From: Anastatus disparis
Lineage: Eukaryota > Arthropoda > Insecta > Hymenoptera > Eupelmidae
Direction of reading: 5' to 3'
DNA: 64,000 bases
Assembly: GCA_017163975.1 (NCBI GenBank)
Contig: JAFFSR010000309.1
Location: forward strand, 1,503,501-1,567,500
Shown in pieces: positions 1 through 11,313 of the stretch. Within the stretch, counting starts at the first letter, position 1. Each line of letters opens with the position of its first letter. The position numbers were made by a program, and so were the translations under genes. The notes under the pieces were generated by a model. That model did not search any database. It was not told the DNA's origin and saw only the letters and a list, made by a program, of their open reading frames with translations.

Positions 1-300
1 TTCGATTTTTAATTTTTTTTTTGTATTTTACGTAAATTACTTGATGAATTTGCTTTGAGATTTCTATGGGAATAATTTGCAACTGCCTAAAGAAGGATAA
101 CTTTTATAAACCGATCTCCTTAGCGTAGTTTTTATTTTAGAAAATTTTAAAAATTTTCTTAAAAAATTTTTATATTTCAGTTTTTTTCCATTTTACGTGA
201 AGTACTTGATAAATTTGCTCTAAAATTTATATACAAGTTATTTGCTACTGTCTTTATAAAACAAGTTTAAAAAAAATAATTCTTTCAGAGTAGCATTTTG
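1..300. repeat. imperfect direct repeat, AT-rich
   Basis: Two diverged copies of a ~70-base segment lie at about 22-92 and 188-258. Shared words include attttacgt, acttgat, aatttgct and atttgc followed by ctg. Spacing is ~166 bases. No coding sequence is seen. Probably the remnant of a noncoding repeat. Confidence 0.55.
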
Positions 301-660
301 ATCACTTCTTTTGATTTCTGATTTAACGCTTTCACTAACTCTTTTCTTACTTCTTCACTTCCTCTCTGTCCTTCTATCTCAGATTGATCCTCATTTTTAC
401 CCTATTTTCATCCATCCTTGCCTCTCCCTTCCTATTTCCTAATCACTCTCTCACATTCACTAATTTTTCTTAAATAGAAATTATATTTTACATTGAAATC
501 ACATTTAAGAAATTAAAATCAAATTACTCTAACTCAATGAGCTCTATAAGAAAGCATTGCACCAAAGCACTTAGCAGCGTTTTTAAAAATTCGATTTAGC
601 ATAAAAATTTTTGCATAATTTCAATCAAAATTATAAGATAATTCTCTCATATGTAACGAC
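300..660. other. pyrimidine-rich tract then AT-rich DNA, no gene seen
   Basis: Bases 300-470 are strongly C/T-rich on the + strand (cttcac, cctctc, cattcac words). The following ~100 bases are AT-rich. Composition and order resemble the tracts that lie 3' of the small genes at ~11.4-11.9 kb and ~27.7-27.9 kb, so this may be a third, partial copy of that unit. I could not find an ORF matching either gene. Confidence 0.3.
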
Positions 661-682
661 ACCACAGAATTCGTGAGTATAA

Positions 683-850
683 GCTATGGGGGTTCTGGGC
701 CAACTGGCCTAGAACCCCCATAGCTTCCTAAGCCACCTATTTTAGTATGCAATTGCATTACTGGGCCTATAACCCAACTAGCCTAGAACCCCCATAGCTG
801 TCTGGGCCTCCTGTTTTAGTATGCGATTGCGTTACTGGACCAATAACCCA
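683..850. repeat. 42-bp hairpin within a 74-bp direct repeat
   Basis: Bases 683-724 form a near-perfect inverted repeat whose arms begin gctatgggggttct and end agaacccccatagc. The right arm and the bases after it (from gcctagaac at 707) recur from 781, giving a 74-bp direct repeat. Small foldback repeat of unknown class. Confidence 0.75.
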
Positions 851-1275
851 AGCGGTTGGCATTCTGGGTCGAGAACGTCAATGGCCAAGCGATATCCGCA
901 AGCATCTATCAAACATTCAAAATTTTCTATTATAATTTATGACCGTGCACTACTGGATCAAGCGAATGCTGATATCTGCTATGCATATCTACTATTGGAA
1001 TTCACATTATAATTTTTTTACTATAGTTTTTTATACTTAATATTCAATGCCGGAGTTTTTGATAATTGCTTCATACTGGAATATTTTTCACTTACATATT
1101 TTTTCCAGTTTACATTTTTCTTTCATCTATTATGAAGAAGTGGGGTATACTCTGAACAATTTTGATCAGAGGAATTTTGATCTGAGAAATTATGATCTGA
1201 GGAGTTACCCCCACCCATGTTTGTTGAAGCCTGTCCCATTTTGGAATGAATGTGAAATGGGAAAGCATCTGCTAT

Positions 1276-1521
1276 TTATAGATACTCACACTTCATTTTC
1301 TCGGAAATACTCTCAGTGATGAATTTTTTCATGAGTCTTACGTTGTGAAGGGTGCAACTAGCTCTGTATGCTCCATTATGATGCGGGCAAACCGTGAAAA
1401 GTTTGATCTTGTCTAATGGTGGAAAGCCCATTTCTGCTACATCATGAACTTTGAACTTGAAGCGTTTTAACCATGCTTTCTTGATAGAGCCCGTTACGAA
1501 GACTTTACTAGCATCATGCAA
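1276..1521 (-). CDS. unrecognised short ORF, possible Polinton fragment
   Basis: An 81-residue open frame with ordinary amino-acid composition; it is not simple-sequence translation. It contains a C-P-H-H stretch and several Lys/Phe-rich segments. I do not recognise a family. It lies just upstream of the Polinton integrase remnant and may be a piece of another Polinton gene. A second unrecognised + strand frame at 1047-1319 overlaps its 3' end. Low confidence that either is a real coding remnant. Confidence 0.2.
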   Translation of the reverse strand: MHDASKVFVTGSIKKAWLKRFKFKVHDVAEMGFPPLDKIKLFTVCPHHNGAYRASCTLHNVRLMKKFITESISEKMKCEYL

Positions 1522-1604
1522 TGCCTCTCAGAGTAATTTTCCTACCTCTGTGTAGGGAATATTTCCTGAATCCGAGATTGATTTTGTATTTTTCTACCAC
1601 GGTG

Positions 1605-1606
<2 letters not shown>

Positions 1607-1653
<47 letters not shown>
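1607..1653. repeat. (TA)n microsatellite
   Basis: Uninterrupted alternating TA run directly 5' of the recognisable integrase remnant. It removes or replaces the N-terminal part of that gene. Confidence 0.95.
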
Positions 1654-1654
<1 letters not shown>

Positions 1655-1661
1655 TCCACTT

Positions 1662-2204
1662 ACAGCAATCTCAAAGCATCCATTTATGAACGTTTCAATC
1701 GTACACTGAAAAATAAGATATGGATAGAGTTTAGTTTACGTGGTAACTATAAGTGGCTCGATATCTTGCTCAAGCTAATAGCAGCTTACAATGATAGAAA
1801 ACATCGAACTATTGGTATGAAACCCAAAGATGTCACAGCTGCCAATAAAGCACAAGTTCTCAAACGTTTCAATAAAAAATTTGTGTGATTAAAAAGCCAA
1901 AATTTAAAGTTGGTAATAAAGTTAGAGTTGGTAACGTGAAACAGTTATTTGAGAAGGGATATACACCCAACTGGTCTGCAGAGATATTTACAATAACTAA
2001 AGTGGCAGCAACTAATCCAGTGACTCATCTTAAAGATTATCGCGATCAGCCGATCACTGGTGGCTTTTATGAGCAGGAACTCCAAAAAGCCCTGATGTGT
2101 ATCTTGTAGAAAAAATTTTAAAGAAACGTGGCAATCAAGTTTATGTGAAATGGTTGGGTTTCGATAGTTCCCACAATAGTTGGATTAATAAGTTTGATGA
2201 TTAA
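1662..2204 (+). pseudogene. Polinton/Maverick integrase, C-terminal part with chromodomain, frameshifted
   Basis: Three consecutive segments in different frames read as the C-terminal half of a Polinton retroviral-type integrase. The first (1662-1887) has YERFNRTLKNK and AAYNDRKHRTIGMKP, the end of the catalytic core. The second (1885-2109) has KFKVGNKVRV and FEKGYTPNW, the SH3-like linker. The last (about 2090-2204) has VEKILKKRG and [15 protein letters not shown], a chromodomain. The integrase would insert the large DNA transposon into host DNA. The N-terminal zinc finger and first catalytic Asp residues are missing, replaced by a (TA)n run. At least two frameshifts make this a dead copy. 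The matching polymerase gene lies downstream on the opposite strand. Confidence 0.85.
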
Positions 2205-2390
2205 AAAGAAATAAAGAGGAAGTGGTAAGAGCCCCCACCTTCGCTCGTACCTGGGAGGAACAACCAATCAAATCGTCATTTGTTGGTCTTATATAATGAA
2301 CGAATCCACTATATAGGACTAACCCATGACTCGTTTTCCTCTCCATTGACTTTCTCTTTATTTTTTTTAATTTTATTTATTTACAATATA
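2205..2390. other. noncoding spacer between convergent Polinton genes
   Basis: AT-rich, no ORF. It separates the + strand integrase end from the minus-strand small ORF that ends near 2392. Confidence 0.5.
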
Positions 2391-2391
2391 C

Positions 2392-2695
2392 AATTAATTA
2401 TTTTCAAACTTATTATCACCAAGGTATAACATGAATAATTGATATTTATTGGCTTTAGCTGCCATTTCTTTGAATAAGCTTTCATTTTTCTCCAACGCTT
2501 TGGATACACGGTTGGGTAGAAAAACTTGAAATTCTTATTTAATGGTAATTACGATCCTTAGGCCACATTTGGTCTTGACTCGTCTCAGCTCAGTAATCAA
2601 ATAATTATCTCCCTTCTCCAATTCCGATAAATTCTCCTTTGGAAGAAAGGCATTTGTGCAGATTCTATTTAATGTATTAAAGTCTATATAGAATA
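2392..2695 (-). pseudogene. small Polinton-associated ORF with one internal stop
   Basis: A minus-strand reading frame of about 100 residues ends in a stop near 2392 and has a single in-frame TAA in the middle. Key segments are NYLITELRRVKTKCG followed, after the stop, by EFQVFLPNRVSKALEKN. A fxVFLPxRxSKAL motif recurs, as I remember it, in small uncharacterised proteins of invertebrate Polintons; I do not know its function. Its upstream end is preceded by a tctctttcag tract that looks like a splice acceptor. It is transcribed in the same direction as the polymerase and lies just 3' of it. Confidence 0.6.
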
Positions 2696-2723
2696 CTGAA
2701 AGAGAAATAATGGTTTATTATTA

Positions 2724-5325
2724 CATATCTCTGATTTCGTAAATGAGGCTGTCTGTGTCGGTACACAGAAGTTTGCACTTATCACCAATATGTTCTTTCA
2801 TGTACGAGTAGTAAAAATCGTAGATAAGAGTCTTTGAAATATCTAGTACACTGAGTCCCACATAAATGGGTTTCCTTATGGTGATCTGTGTACGTACCAG
2901 TTGTACAGTTACGAAATTCTCATAAAAAATGGTTCTGCTATGGAAATTTGGGCTAGCAATTAATGCCTCCGCTCCGTAATGTCCTGACCACTTATTTACG
3001 AGTTTAATGTCGACTCTTTTTGGCTCGTTTTCCATAGTTTTACCGTGTACGGCATTGATTATTCATTTGAAAAAGAGTTTTTCGAATTCATTCTTCAACT
3101 GTTTCCTTTTTTTAGTATTTAAGTTCTCATGAGGCTTTAGCCAGAGGCTCTGTTTATATTGTAGTACTTTATGTTCCTTATTCACAACGAGTCCATGCCT
3201 GATTGCCTGCTTCAAAGCGATGTAATGAATAACGTATCGCTTCTTATTATCAAGCGTTGTTAGTAACTTTTCTTGTTTGATACCAGGTGGCGCTCGATGC
3301 TCTGGACACAATGGCAAATTTTCATGATGATCGTGGATACTTGATGAATACTCTAAGTCTACTTTCGTAGATAAAACCAATGCTCGAACCGTCAAAATGG
3401 TCGTAATCGAATTCCGTGTTGTCAAGCCATTTAAAACCATCAGTCCGTAGGTATTGCGTCATTGCCCATCCATAGAGGTTGTTGGCATCAAAGTACATTA
3501 GGTACTTGTCTTCTTGAGGATCATATTTGTCTATATATTTATTATTTGCCTTAGCGTATCGATTCGAGCATCGGGTGACCCCTCCTCTTATTCCTTTCTC
3601 GACAAACATTAGCATTTCTATATCCGTAAGCAGCTCTAGTTTCACATTGGTATATTCTAACATGGCGTCCCATGTCAAGCCTGGAGCTGTGTAGTTATGC
3701 GATGGATCGAGTCCGTATGCCTGCATACACGTTGATCAAAAATTTTCAAAAACATCTGCTAACAGGAGCACATCTGTTTTCAAGTATACATTAGAATACT
3801 CGCCTAGCGTCTCTATCTTGAGTATTTCCCATGCGTTTCTCGCGTGCTTATAATCTTCCTCACTAATCTTGAACTCATTTGATTTATTGTAAAAGTCTTC
3901 TTTCGATGGCAGTTCTTTATCTTCTAATTTTTCGAAAAAACTTACATAATCATATGTGAAAACTCCTTACCTTAATAACAATTTAATTTGATCTCCTGTA
4001 TAGCCAGACTTTTGAAAGGCTTGAGTGGTGATGTAATGTTGATCCAAGTATGAACTTAATTGTTCTAGAGATGAAGGCATAAATCTAAAAAAATTTATAA
4101 ATCTGAAACTCACGTCGATACCTTCTACATGTTTCGTAAAAGAAATATATCGCTCCTTTTTCTCCGCAATCAGCTGCACACGACCCTTGAAATTCTCAGC
4201 TGTGGCTAGTTCTTTGATAATAAAATGTGAGTCGTATCCGGTCAAGTTACGGAACATTGCTGGAATAAATTCAGCATCTTAACAATTGATATTACAACGT
4301 TCGTGAGCAGCACCTCTGTATATTTCCGTTAGATGGTAGTGGTCTCTAACTTTTATAGCAGAAGGAGTGAAAGACTTAGCACAAATATGACATACTTTCG
4401 CTCTTTGAAAGTCTCCTTCATCTTCTCTAGTTAATTCCATAGACTTCGGAGTAGCGTGTAAAGCAATTAAGTTGTCTGCTAAAGCTCGAAGTTTTTCGAT
4501 AAACCATTCAGCAGGAGTCTTGGTGCCATCCTCTTCTTGTCTATGACAATAGAAACCACACCTTTTATCATCAAAACTACACCTAACATAGTAGCCAATA
4601 CTATAAGCTTGATGTCGTTGATAAACTCGCGTATCGTCGTCTGCAGGCTTTAATAGACACTCAAAATCTGCATAAAGAATAAACGGCACTTTCGTTTTAT
4701 TATTAAAGTTACGGAAAAGCATTTTATTATCATTCTTTAGAGCCAGCTGGATTTTACACTTATTTATCTGTTGACAGTCCAACTCATGAGCCTTGATTTT
4801 TCTTTCATCATTGAAAAAGTGTAGACATCTATCACAAATGTGATGACGTGCGTTATGTTTTGAAACTTGACTTCATACCAATGTTGATAAATTTTTAATC
4901 CACAGATAATGTAACTTAGAAATAGAATCATTATCTTCTTCCTTTCCTTCTTCTTCACCATCGACGTAAAAATCCTGGATGAGATGCAAATTAACGTGTC
5001 ACTCCTGCTTGAGAGAGGTGACTTGACATGGAAGGGTAGTGTACTTCAACCAGATTTTCTTAATATGTGTACGTTTATAGATATGTTATTTAGCTTCTCA
5101 AACTTAGTCACCTGTTTGATTGGAACGGGAAAGTCTATTCCAGTAAAGTTGAGTGCTTCTTTAAAATCCTTGTCATTACATACACGATAAGAATGATCAT
5201 CAATTGGATGTAATGCGGGTAATACTGCCCACTTAAAGCATTACTTATCGTTATTTTGAACATCTAAGCACGCCTTTTTATCTTGAATAAACTTCGGCAA
5301 TGGAATATATGAGCTGCCATGTACA
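2724..5325 (-). pseudogene. Polinton protein-primed DNA polymerase B, central and C-terminal parts
   Basis: Minus-strand segments in shifting frames spell a family-B, protein-primed DNA polymerase. From 5325 downward the N-terminal region reads GSSYIPLP, then CFKWAVLPALHP and FPVPIKQVTKFEK. A C2H2-like finger follows near 4850. The exonuclease motif ADFECLL lies near 4660. The second exonuclease motif NLTGYDSHF is near 4245. The third is degenerate (FINFFRFMPSS, expected Asp replaced). Polymerase motif A is YFDANNLYGWAM near 3485 and motif C is CTDTDSLIYE near 2735. Frameshifts and stops occur at about 3440, 3730-3960 and elsewhere. The enzyme would replicate the Polinton genome; this copy is inactive. 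The N-terminus is separated from the rest by a 1450-bp insertion at 5334-6783. Confidence 0.88.
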
Positions 5326-5333
5326 GAGTTGAG
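5326..5333. repeat. target-site duplication, left (gagttgag)
   Basis: Eight bases gagttgag abut the left end of the element; gggttgag (7 of 8 identical) abuts its right end at 6784-6791. Confidence 0.7.
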
Positions 5334-5359
5334 CGAGGGGCTATTCACTATAAGAAATC

Positions 5360-5515
5360 ATTGACCACCTTCAGATGAAATCATTTGAAATCATTGAAAT
5401 CATTTTAAATCATTGAAATATTTTATTAAATCTTATGTGCACAATATGATTACCGAAATCAAAACTATTAAAATTGAAATCATTGAAATCATTTGAAATC
5501 ATTGAAATCAATGAA
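5360..5515. repeat. left subterminal gaaatcatt repeats
   Basis: Repeated tttgaaatcatt / gaaatcattga words at ~10-base spacing inside the left end of the hAT-like element. The same word fills the right subterminal zone at 6535-6745. Confidence 0.8.
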
Positions 5516-5858
5516 TATTTTTGTATTTTGTTTACAATTTAAAATATTACCAGAAATATAATACTAAATATTATTTAAATACCAGATTAATATGAGCTGC
5601 TCTAATAAATAAAATAATTTTTGATTTTTGGAGAATAGTATCGATATACAATATATAAATATTTATAAGAATTTTTTTCTGGAATTGAAAAAAATGAATG
5701 ATTTTAATCATAAGCAAAAGGCATCGCACAAAAAATTTTTATGTAAAAGATAATTTATATCAAAACAAATAAAAAAGAATATATGTGAAAAATAAAAAAA
5801 AAAATACTAAAAAAATTTAAATAAGATCCATAAATAAGTAAATAAGCATTATTTACTT

Positions 5859-6389
5859 ATGTTTGAATTTCTCTCTTTGTATCTGTCACACACGGCTGAT
5901 AAGTTTTTCGATCATAGCTCTTATGGTGGTCAATTTTTTAAACTAACTTTGTGTTTAAAATTACAGAGAATAAGAGACTGCGAGTTGCAAAAATATAAAA
6001 ATATCAGTAAACTAAATACTACAACGGAAATAGCTTATAACAAAAAATGCTCCGAAATTCACATTGGCGAATGGTGTATCTTTAGAAGATTAAATAGAAA
6101 AAAATGCTATCTTGGACATGTACTTAATTTTGGATATTTAAAAGGGCCAACGAATAAGAGTTTGGAATACTCAGCTTCCTATGCATGTGTCAAGAATAAC
6201 ACTAAAGATATAGGAGTTTTATGTCATTGGTATGAACCAGACAATAAAACTAAAAACTTCTCGTTAGTCCCCATGGAAAAGCATAAATATTGAAAATTAT
6301 GTATCGACTATATCAACATCTACAACAACTGAAAGTGGGATTGTAGTTAATGATGAGCTGTATAAAAAAATAAAGAATTTTTTTGAATA
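5859..6389 (+). CDS. unrecognised protein carried by the hAT-like element
   Basis: A 144-residue frame (5859-6293) of natural composition, not simple repeat. It contains GEWCIFRRLNRKKCYLGHV, then GYLKGPTNKSLEYSAS and KDIGVLCHWYEP. A one-base shift near 6292 continues coding-like sequence to a stop near 6389 (contains VVNDELYKKIKNFFE). No DDE transposase or BED finger is visible. It resembles, from memory only, domains seen downstream of hAT transposases, but I cannot name it. It may be the C-terminal coding remnant left after internal deletion of an autonomous element, or a captured gene. Confidence 0.45.
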
Positions 6390-6534
6390 AATAAATGTAA
6401 AATTTAGTTATTCTCAATTGAATTTTTTAAAATATAGGTATTATTTTAATTATTATATGATTCAATAATGACGATTTAGGGATTATAATTTAAAGTAAGC
6501 TTAACCTTCATAAATATTAATTTTAATTATCTTG

Positions 6535-6745
6535 GAATGATTTCGGAATTATTTGAAATCATAAAAAATTTGCTTGAAATCATTTGAAATCATAGAAAAT
6601 TTGCTTGAAATCATTTGAAATCACTGCCTACCATAGGCTGTTTTGAAAATGTTTGAAATTACAAGTATAAAAATATATTTCTGAAATCATTTTGAAATCA
6701 TTTGAAATCATTTTGAAATCATTTAAAATCATATGAAATCTGTAA
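6535..6745. repeat. right subterminal gaaatcatt repeats
   Basis: Dense array of gaaatcattt words, some spaced by ttgcttgaaa, mirroring the left subterminal zone. Confidence 0.8.
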
Positions 6746-6791
6746 TCATTTTGACACTTTTTTTTCAAGTAAATAGCCCCTCGGGGTTGAG

Positions 6792-7137
6792 TTTGTTGAT
6801 ATAAATAGCTAAGTTTAATATCCGCCGCAAGCTCCACCTACATCCTTTCTGTTTAAACTCTCTCATTTCTCAAAGAATGGTTTGCCTAATATTATCATTA
6901 AACCACTGCTTTAAATTCGTCGTTTGATAGATGGCAACATTTTCCGTACTAAAGTACTTAACTTCTGCTACCACAGAGTCATTCTTCTGGACTGTATACT
7001 CAGCCGATAATTAATTCAGCGTTTATTTTTAAAGCATTGTATTCACCGAAAGCACTGACGATCTTCGACTCAAAAACCTTCTGAGCATCGTTCATAAAAG
7101 CAATGACGTCTAGATGTCCCAAATTAATAATGACACC
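6792..7137 (-). pseudogene. Polinton DNA polymerase B, N-terminal part
   Basis: Minus-strand sequence from 7137 downward reads FMNDAQKVFESKI, then VKYFSTENVAIYQTT, QWFNDNIRQTIL and AIYINKLNP. This is the N-terminal (terminal-protein-like) region of the Polinton polymerase. It continues into the fragment that ends at 5325 once the hAT-like insertion is removed. At least one frameshift and one TGA are present. Its 5' edge is preceded, on the minus strand, by two ctatattttcag tracts that look like splice acceptors. Confidence 0.75.
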
Positions 7138-7292
7138 TGCTGAAAATATAGTGAAACACAAAAGCTGAAAATATAGTGATCAATAAAGAAGAACGAAATC
7201 ATTTAAGAAAAGTTTTCCTTAAAGAATTGAAAAGAGTGTTAAGTGCGGTAAAAGAAATTGATAAAAATATAAAATTAGGAAGAGAGAGAGAA

Positions 7293-7990
7293 ATGGCTAA
7301 TTAAGTGAAAATTGATGATATTTATATTCCCATTTTTGATGGATGCAATTATTCTATCTGGAAATTTAGGTTATCAAATATATTAGAATATAATGAGTGT
7401 AAAGAGCAAGCAACAAGAGAATCAACTGCAGCCGATAAGATGCTTGGAAAAAGGCAGACTTAAAGGCAAAAAATATACTAATAGGCTCGATATCAGATAA
7501 ACAATTAGAGTACATTAGAGAATGTAAAACAACATTTGAAATGTTAAAAAAGCTAGACAGCATGTATTCTACAAAATCTACAGCCCTACAGATAATATGT
7601 AGAAGTAAATTAAAAGATGTAAAATTAAAGAATTATGATAAAGTTGAAGACGTTTTTGTAGATTTTGTACAGGCCTGTAATAAGTTTAAAGCAGCTAGTA
7701 GAAGTTTAAATGAACAAGAAAAGATAAGATATATAATAAAAGCACTGTCACTTAGTTACAGCTTTATTGGTGACTTTATAGATGCCATACCAGAATAGAA
7801 AAGAACAGAATATGTAAAGTCCAAAATTCAAGAGAAAAATATGACAAGATCTAAAAGTAAAAGTAAAAGAAATGTAAGTACTTTCAACATAAGCACGAAA
7901 GGACAATGTTTCAACTGTGAGAAAGAATTCAACGACAAGAAAGATTGTTGGAGAGCACCACAATTCAACCAAGGCAGAGGAACGCATACT
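7293..7990 (+). pseudogene. copia Gag remnant
   Basis: Starts MAN then a TAA, followed by IPIFDGCNYSIWKFRLSNIL, a typical copia Gag N-terminus (substrate-like 'Y-x-x-W' region). It runs through 7541-7798 (KLDSMYSTKSTALQI and ALSLSYSFIGDF) and ends in a Lys/Ser-rich stretch. A degenerate zinc knuckle CFNCEKEFNDKKDCW follows near 7915. Gag would package the retrotransposon RNA. Interrupted by at least three stops. Confidence 0.8.
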
Positions 7991-8189
7991 AATCAATGTA
8001 GATGAGCCTACTACAACAAAGGTCATGGTCAACGAGGATTTCAACAAGGATTTCCACGATTCAATTCAAGAGGGCATTCACAAAGATGTTTTGGACAGAA
8101 CAGAACAAGTCATCAAAGAGAAGAATCTTTTAGTCAACGTAACGACAACGGTAATATAACGGTAATAGGTAACAATGGTAAACCATAAT

Positions 8190-9700
8190 AAGGTAAAAGA
8201 AATAGAAAATTCTGACTGTAAAAATGAAAACGAAATAAACTGGCTATTAGATAGTGGTTGTATTGACCATATTGTAAACGACAATAATTATTTTGAGGAA
8301 TATATTGTACTAAAAGAACCAGTTAATGTAAAATTGCCAGATGGAAAAATTTGAAAAGCTATTAAAATAAATAACATCATAACGTATTTCAAAACTTATT
8401 ATAATGGAAAGAAAGTTGATCTTAAGAATGTTTATTATGTAAAAGAATTGAGTAGAAATTTGTTAATTTCTTCTAAAACTGTAAATAACACAATAGTATC
8501 TAGACAGTAAACGGCAAAAATTTATAATATAAATAGAGAATTAGGAGCTGTACCCAAGAAAATGAATAATTTATATTTAATGAAAAGTTTTATAGATACA
8601 TATAATGAAAATGTTTATGCAAATATGGCAAAATCAACAGACAAAGAAAAATGGCACAGTGATTAGGCCATGAAAATTTTCAATATTTGAATAAATTAGT
8701 TAATGAAAAATTATTGAATAGTTTACCGGATAAATTAGAAAATAATAATATGAAATGAAATGTGCAAATTCTATTCAAAGTAAAATGGCTAATGTACCGT
8801 TTGAAAATAAGAAAACTGGATCTACTAAAATTTTCGAATTGATTCATACAGATTTAAATGGTCCACACAGCACAGCTGGTTATAGTGGAAAAAGATACTT
8901 TTCAACATTTATAGATGATTATAGTAAATGCGGTAGAGTTTATCGTATTAAGAGTAAAGCTGAAACAGCAAGATGTTTTATAGAATATGTTAATTTAGTA
9001 GAAAATCTGTTTGATAAAAAAGTAAAAAAGTTACAATGCGATAATGGCAAAGAGTATTTAAATTAAGAAATTTATAAATGTATTAAATACAAAGGCATTG
9101 AATTATTACCTTGTCCACCCAACGTCCATGCATTAAATGAAATAGCAGATAGATTTATTAGATCAGCCATGTATATAGGCAGATGTTTAGTAAGAAAAGC
9201 CAAAACACTTATAAGGTATTTGTCAGAAGTAATTAAGACAGTTTTTTATTTAAAAAACCGTACAATAGCGAGCACACAAAATAAAACTCCATTCAAAATA
9301 CTTTTTAAATCAAAACCTGATGTAAAACATTTAAAAATACATGGGATTAAGTTTTTGTAAGAGTGCCAGAATTACTTAAAAAAAATAAATGGGACGATAA
9401 AGCCAAATTAGGTATACTAGTTGGTTATACATATAATGGTAATAGAGTTTGGATTGATAATAAAGTCATAAATGCCGGACATGTTAGAGTAACTGAGGAA
9501 GATACAGAATTAATTTGTACTGAACAAAATGATGAAAATTACATAGAATTAAATTTGGAAAATGAGAATAGTCAAAGAAAAACCGATTCTGAAAATAAAA
9601 AAGATAATGAAATAAATGATGATAAAAATTATGATAGTGAAAATTCAAATTCTAATAATAAAACAAATAATTTTATTAAGCTATTGTGTAAATAATTTAG
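8190..9700 (+). pseudogene. copia protease and integrase remnant
   Basis: The protease active-site motif LLDSGC lies near 8250. The GAG-pre-integrase region follows (KWHSD near 8650). The integrase core at 8755-9066 shows HTDLNGP (first Asp), FIDDYSK and CDNGKEY (second Asp). The third catalytic part and C-terminal domain continue in shifted frames at 9169-9360 and 9363-9695, ending in an Asn/Asp/Glu-rich linker. Several stops. Confidence 0.85.
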
Positions 9701-10901
9701 ATATAGAACGAATGGACGTTGAGACAGCATTTCTACAGTAAAATCAGGAGTTTATATTCATGAACCAAAAGGTTATGAGTCTGGAGAAAACAAAATATGT
9801 GAACTCCAAAAGGCACTCTATTGTCTTAGAAAAAGTCCACGAGCATGGTATAAAATATTTAATAACTATGTTAAAAAATTGAATTTTGTTAGAAGCAATT
9901 ATGACTATTGTTTATATGTAAATAACACAAGCAATGATCCTATATAAATGTTGGTATTTATTGATGATGTTTTAATTTGCTGTAAAGATGAAAACAAGAT
10001 AAATGAAATTAAAACTAAATTAATGCAAAGGTTTGTAATGAAAGATTTAGGTAAAATTACAGGATATGTTGGAATTGATATTAATCATGATAAAGAAAAA
10101 GGTGTAATGACTTTAAGTCAAGAAAAATATATTAAATCATTAGCTGAGAAATATCATTTAGAAAATGCTCAACTTTATGAAACTCCAATAGAAACGAGTT
10201 GAAAACTTGACCAAGCAACTGAAATAGACGAAAGAATAAGTTATAGAAATCTAATAGGCGAACGCTTATACATTAGTACAGGGACAAGACTTGACATATC
10301 ATAGAGTGTAAATTATTTGAGTGAGTACCAAAGTTGTTACAATGAAACACATTTTAAATATGCCTTCAGAGTATTGAAATATTTATACAAAACCAAAGAT
10401 TTGAAACTAACTTATTAAAATAATGTGAAGAAAGAAAAATTAGATTGTGTGGTCGATTCCGATTATGCAGGTGATCATATTGATAGAAAATCCACAACAG
10501 GATTTGTCATTAGAGTATTTAGTAATATAGTTTATTGGAAAACTTATAAACTGAAAACTGTTACGAAAAATTCAACTTTCGCCGAATACATTGCTATGTC
10601 TGAAGCAGTGGCAGAAATTCTATTTATAAGAGATTTATTAAATAATGCGTTTGAATTAAATATAGATAGATTAATTAAAATTTATGAAGATAATTCTGAT
10701 GCGATAGCTATAGGTAAATTTGGTAATCTAACAAATTCAAAGCACATTGAAGTACAATATCATTATATAGATGAAAGTTATGAAAATGAAGTAATAGATA
10801 TTATTAAAATGGAAACTGATAAAAATATAGCAGATATATTAATCAAAGGTCTATGTAAAGAGAAATTTGTCAAAAACAGAAAAGTATTTAATTTAATTTA
10901 A
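9690..10901 (+). pseudogene. copia reverse transcriptase and RNase H remnant
   Basis: RT begins near 9695 with MDVETAFLQ (motif with first catalytic Asp). The catalytic box is FIDDVLICC at ~9955. Palm and connection sequence follow (KDLGKITGYVGIDI). RNase H is the open frame 10425-10901: CVVDSDYAGD, RKSTTGF, then EDNSDAIAI and TNSKHIEVQYHYI, including the catalytic acidic residues. RT would copy the element RNA into DNA. Frames are broken at about 9740-9950 and 10200-10420. Confidence 0.88.
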
Positions 10902-10978
10902 ATAATTACAAAAGCATGTAAAAGCAAAATTGAATACAAAAAATAAAAGAAACAAAAGCTGCAAATTTAAGTAAGCTT

Positions 10979-11313
10979 GTTGTAATATGTAAAAGTTGCG
11001 TCTTTCATTTGTATGCGTATCGCCATCCGTTGGTAAATGCGTACTCGACCATACATACGATACAGCAAATCAGCTGAGAAAGAGAGGCTCAAGTCGAGCA
11101 TAGGCAGCCTATTGAACAAAGTCTAGCAAGCACGATGTAGCGACAAAGATGAGCTTTTTACAATCGTATATGTAAAGTAAAGCTAAGCTATTTACAACAT
11201 AATAGAATAATAATTACTGCACTCAAGATAATGTATAACAAATATCAATCAATTTGATATTAATAAAAGTTTTTTCTTTCCGATCCTGGAATATAAAATC
11301 TCTATTTGCAACA
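10979..11313 (+). mobile_element. copia 3' LTR (putative)
   Basis: A segment starting tgttgtaata and ending atttgcaaca has the TG...CA and tgttg/caaca ends of copia LTRs and follows the RNase H frame by 78 bases. No second LTR exists in the window for comparison, so the exact borders are inferred. Confidence 0.55.

Larger units (their letters stand above)
5334..6783. mobile_element. hAT-like DNA element inserted in the Polinton polymerase
   Basis: The 1450-bp element begins cgaggggctatt and ends aatagcccctcg, a perfect 12-bp terminal inverted repeat, and is flanked by an 8-bp near-perfect duplication. Both are hallmarks of hAT transposons. Removing it joins the two halves of the polymerase in the correct order, which supports a single insertion. 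Subterminal zones (about 5360-5515 and 6535-6745) hold many copies of the word gaaatcatt, as expected of transposase-binding repeats. I see no transposase: the only ORF is an unrecognised one at 5859-6293. The element is therefore probably non-autonomous. Confidence 0.8.
7287..11313 (+). mobile_element. decayed Ty1/copia retrotransposon
   Basis: Gag, protease, integrase, reverse transcriptase and RNase H remnants occur in the copia order (integrase before RT) on the + strand. A ~335-bp 3' LTR-like segment follows. No matching 5' LTR was found upstream of 7287, where the Polinton polymerase begins. The copy is therefore 5'-truncated or its LTR has been lost. Numerous stops and frameshifts break the polyprotein. 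Confidence 0.85.
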
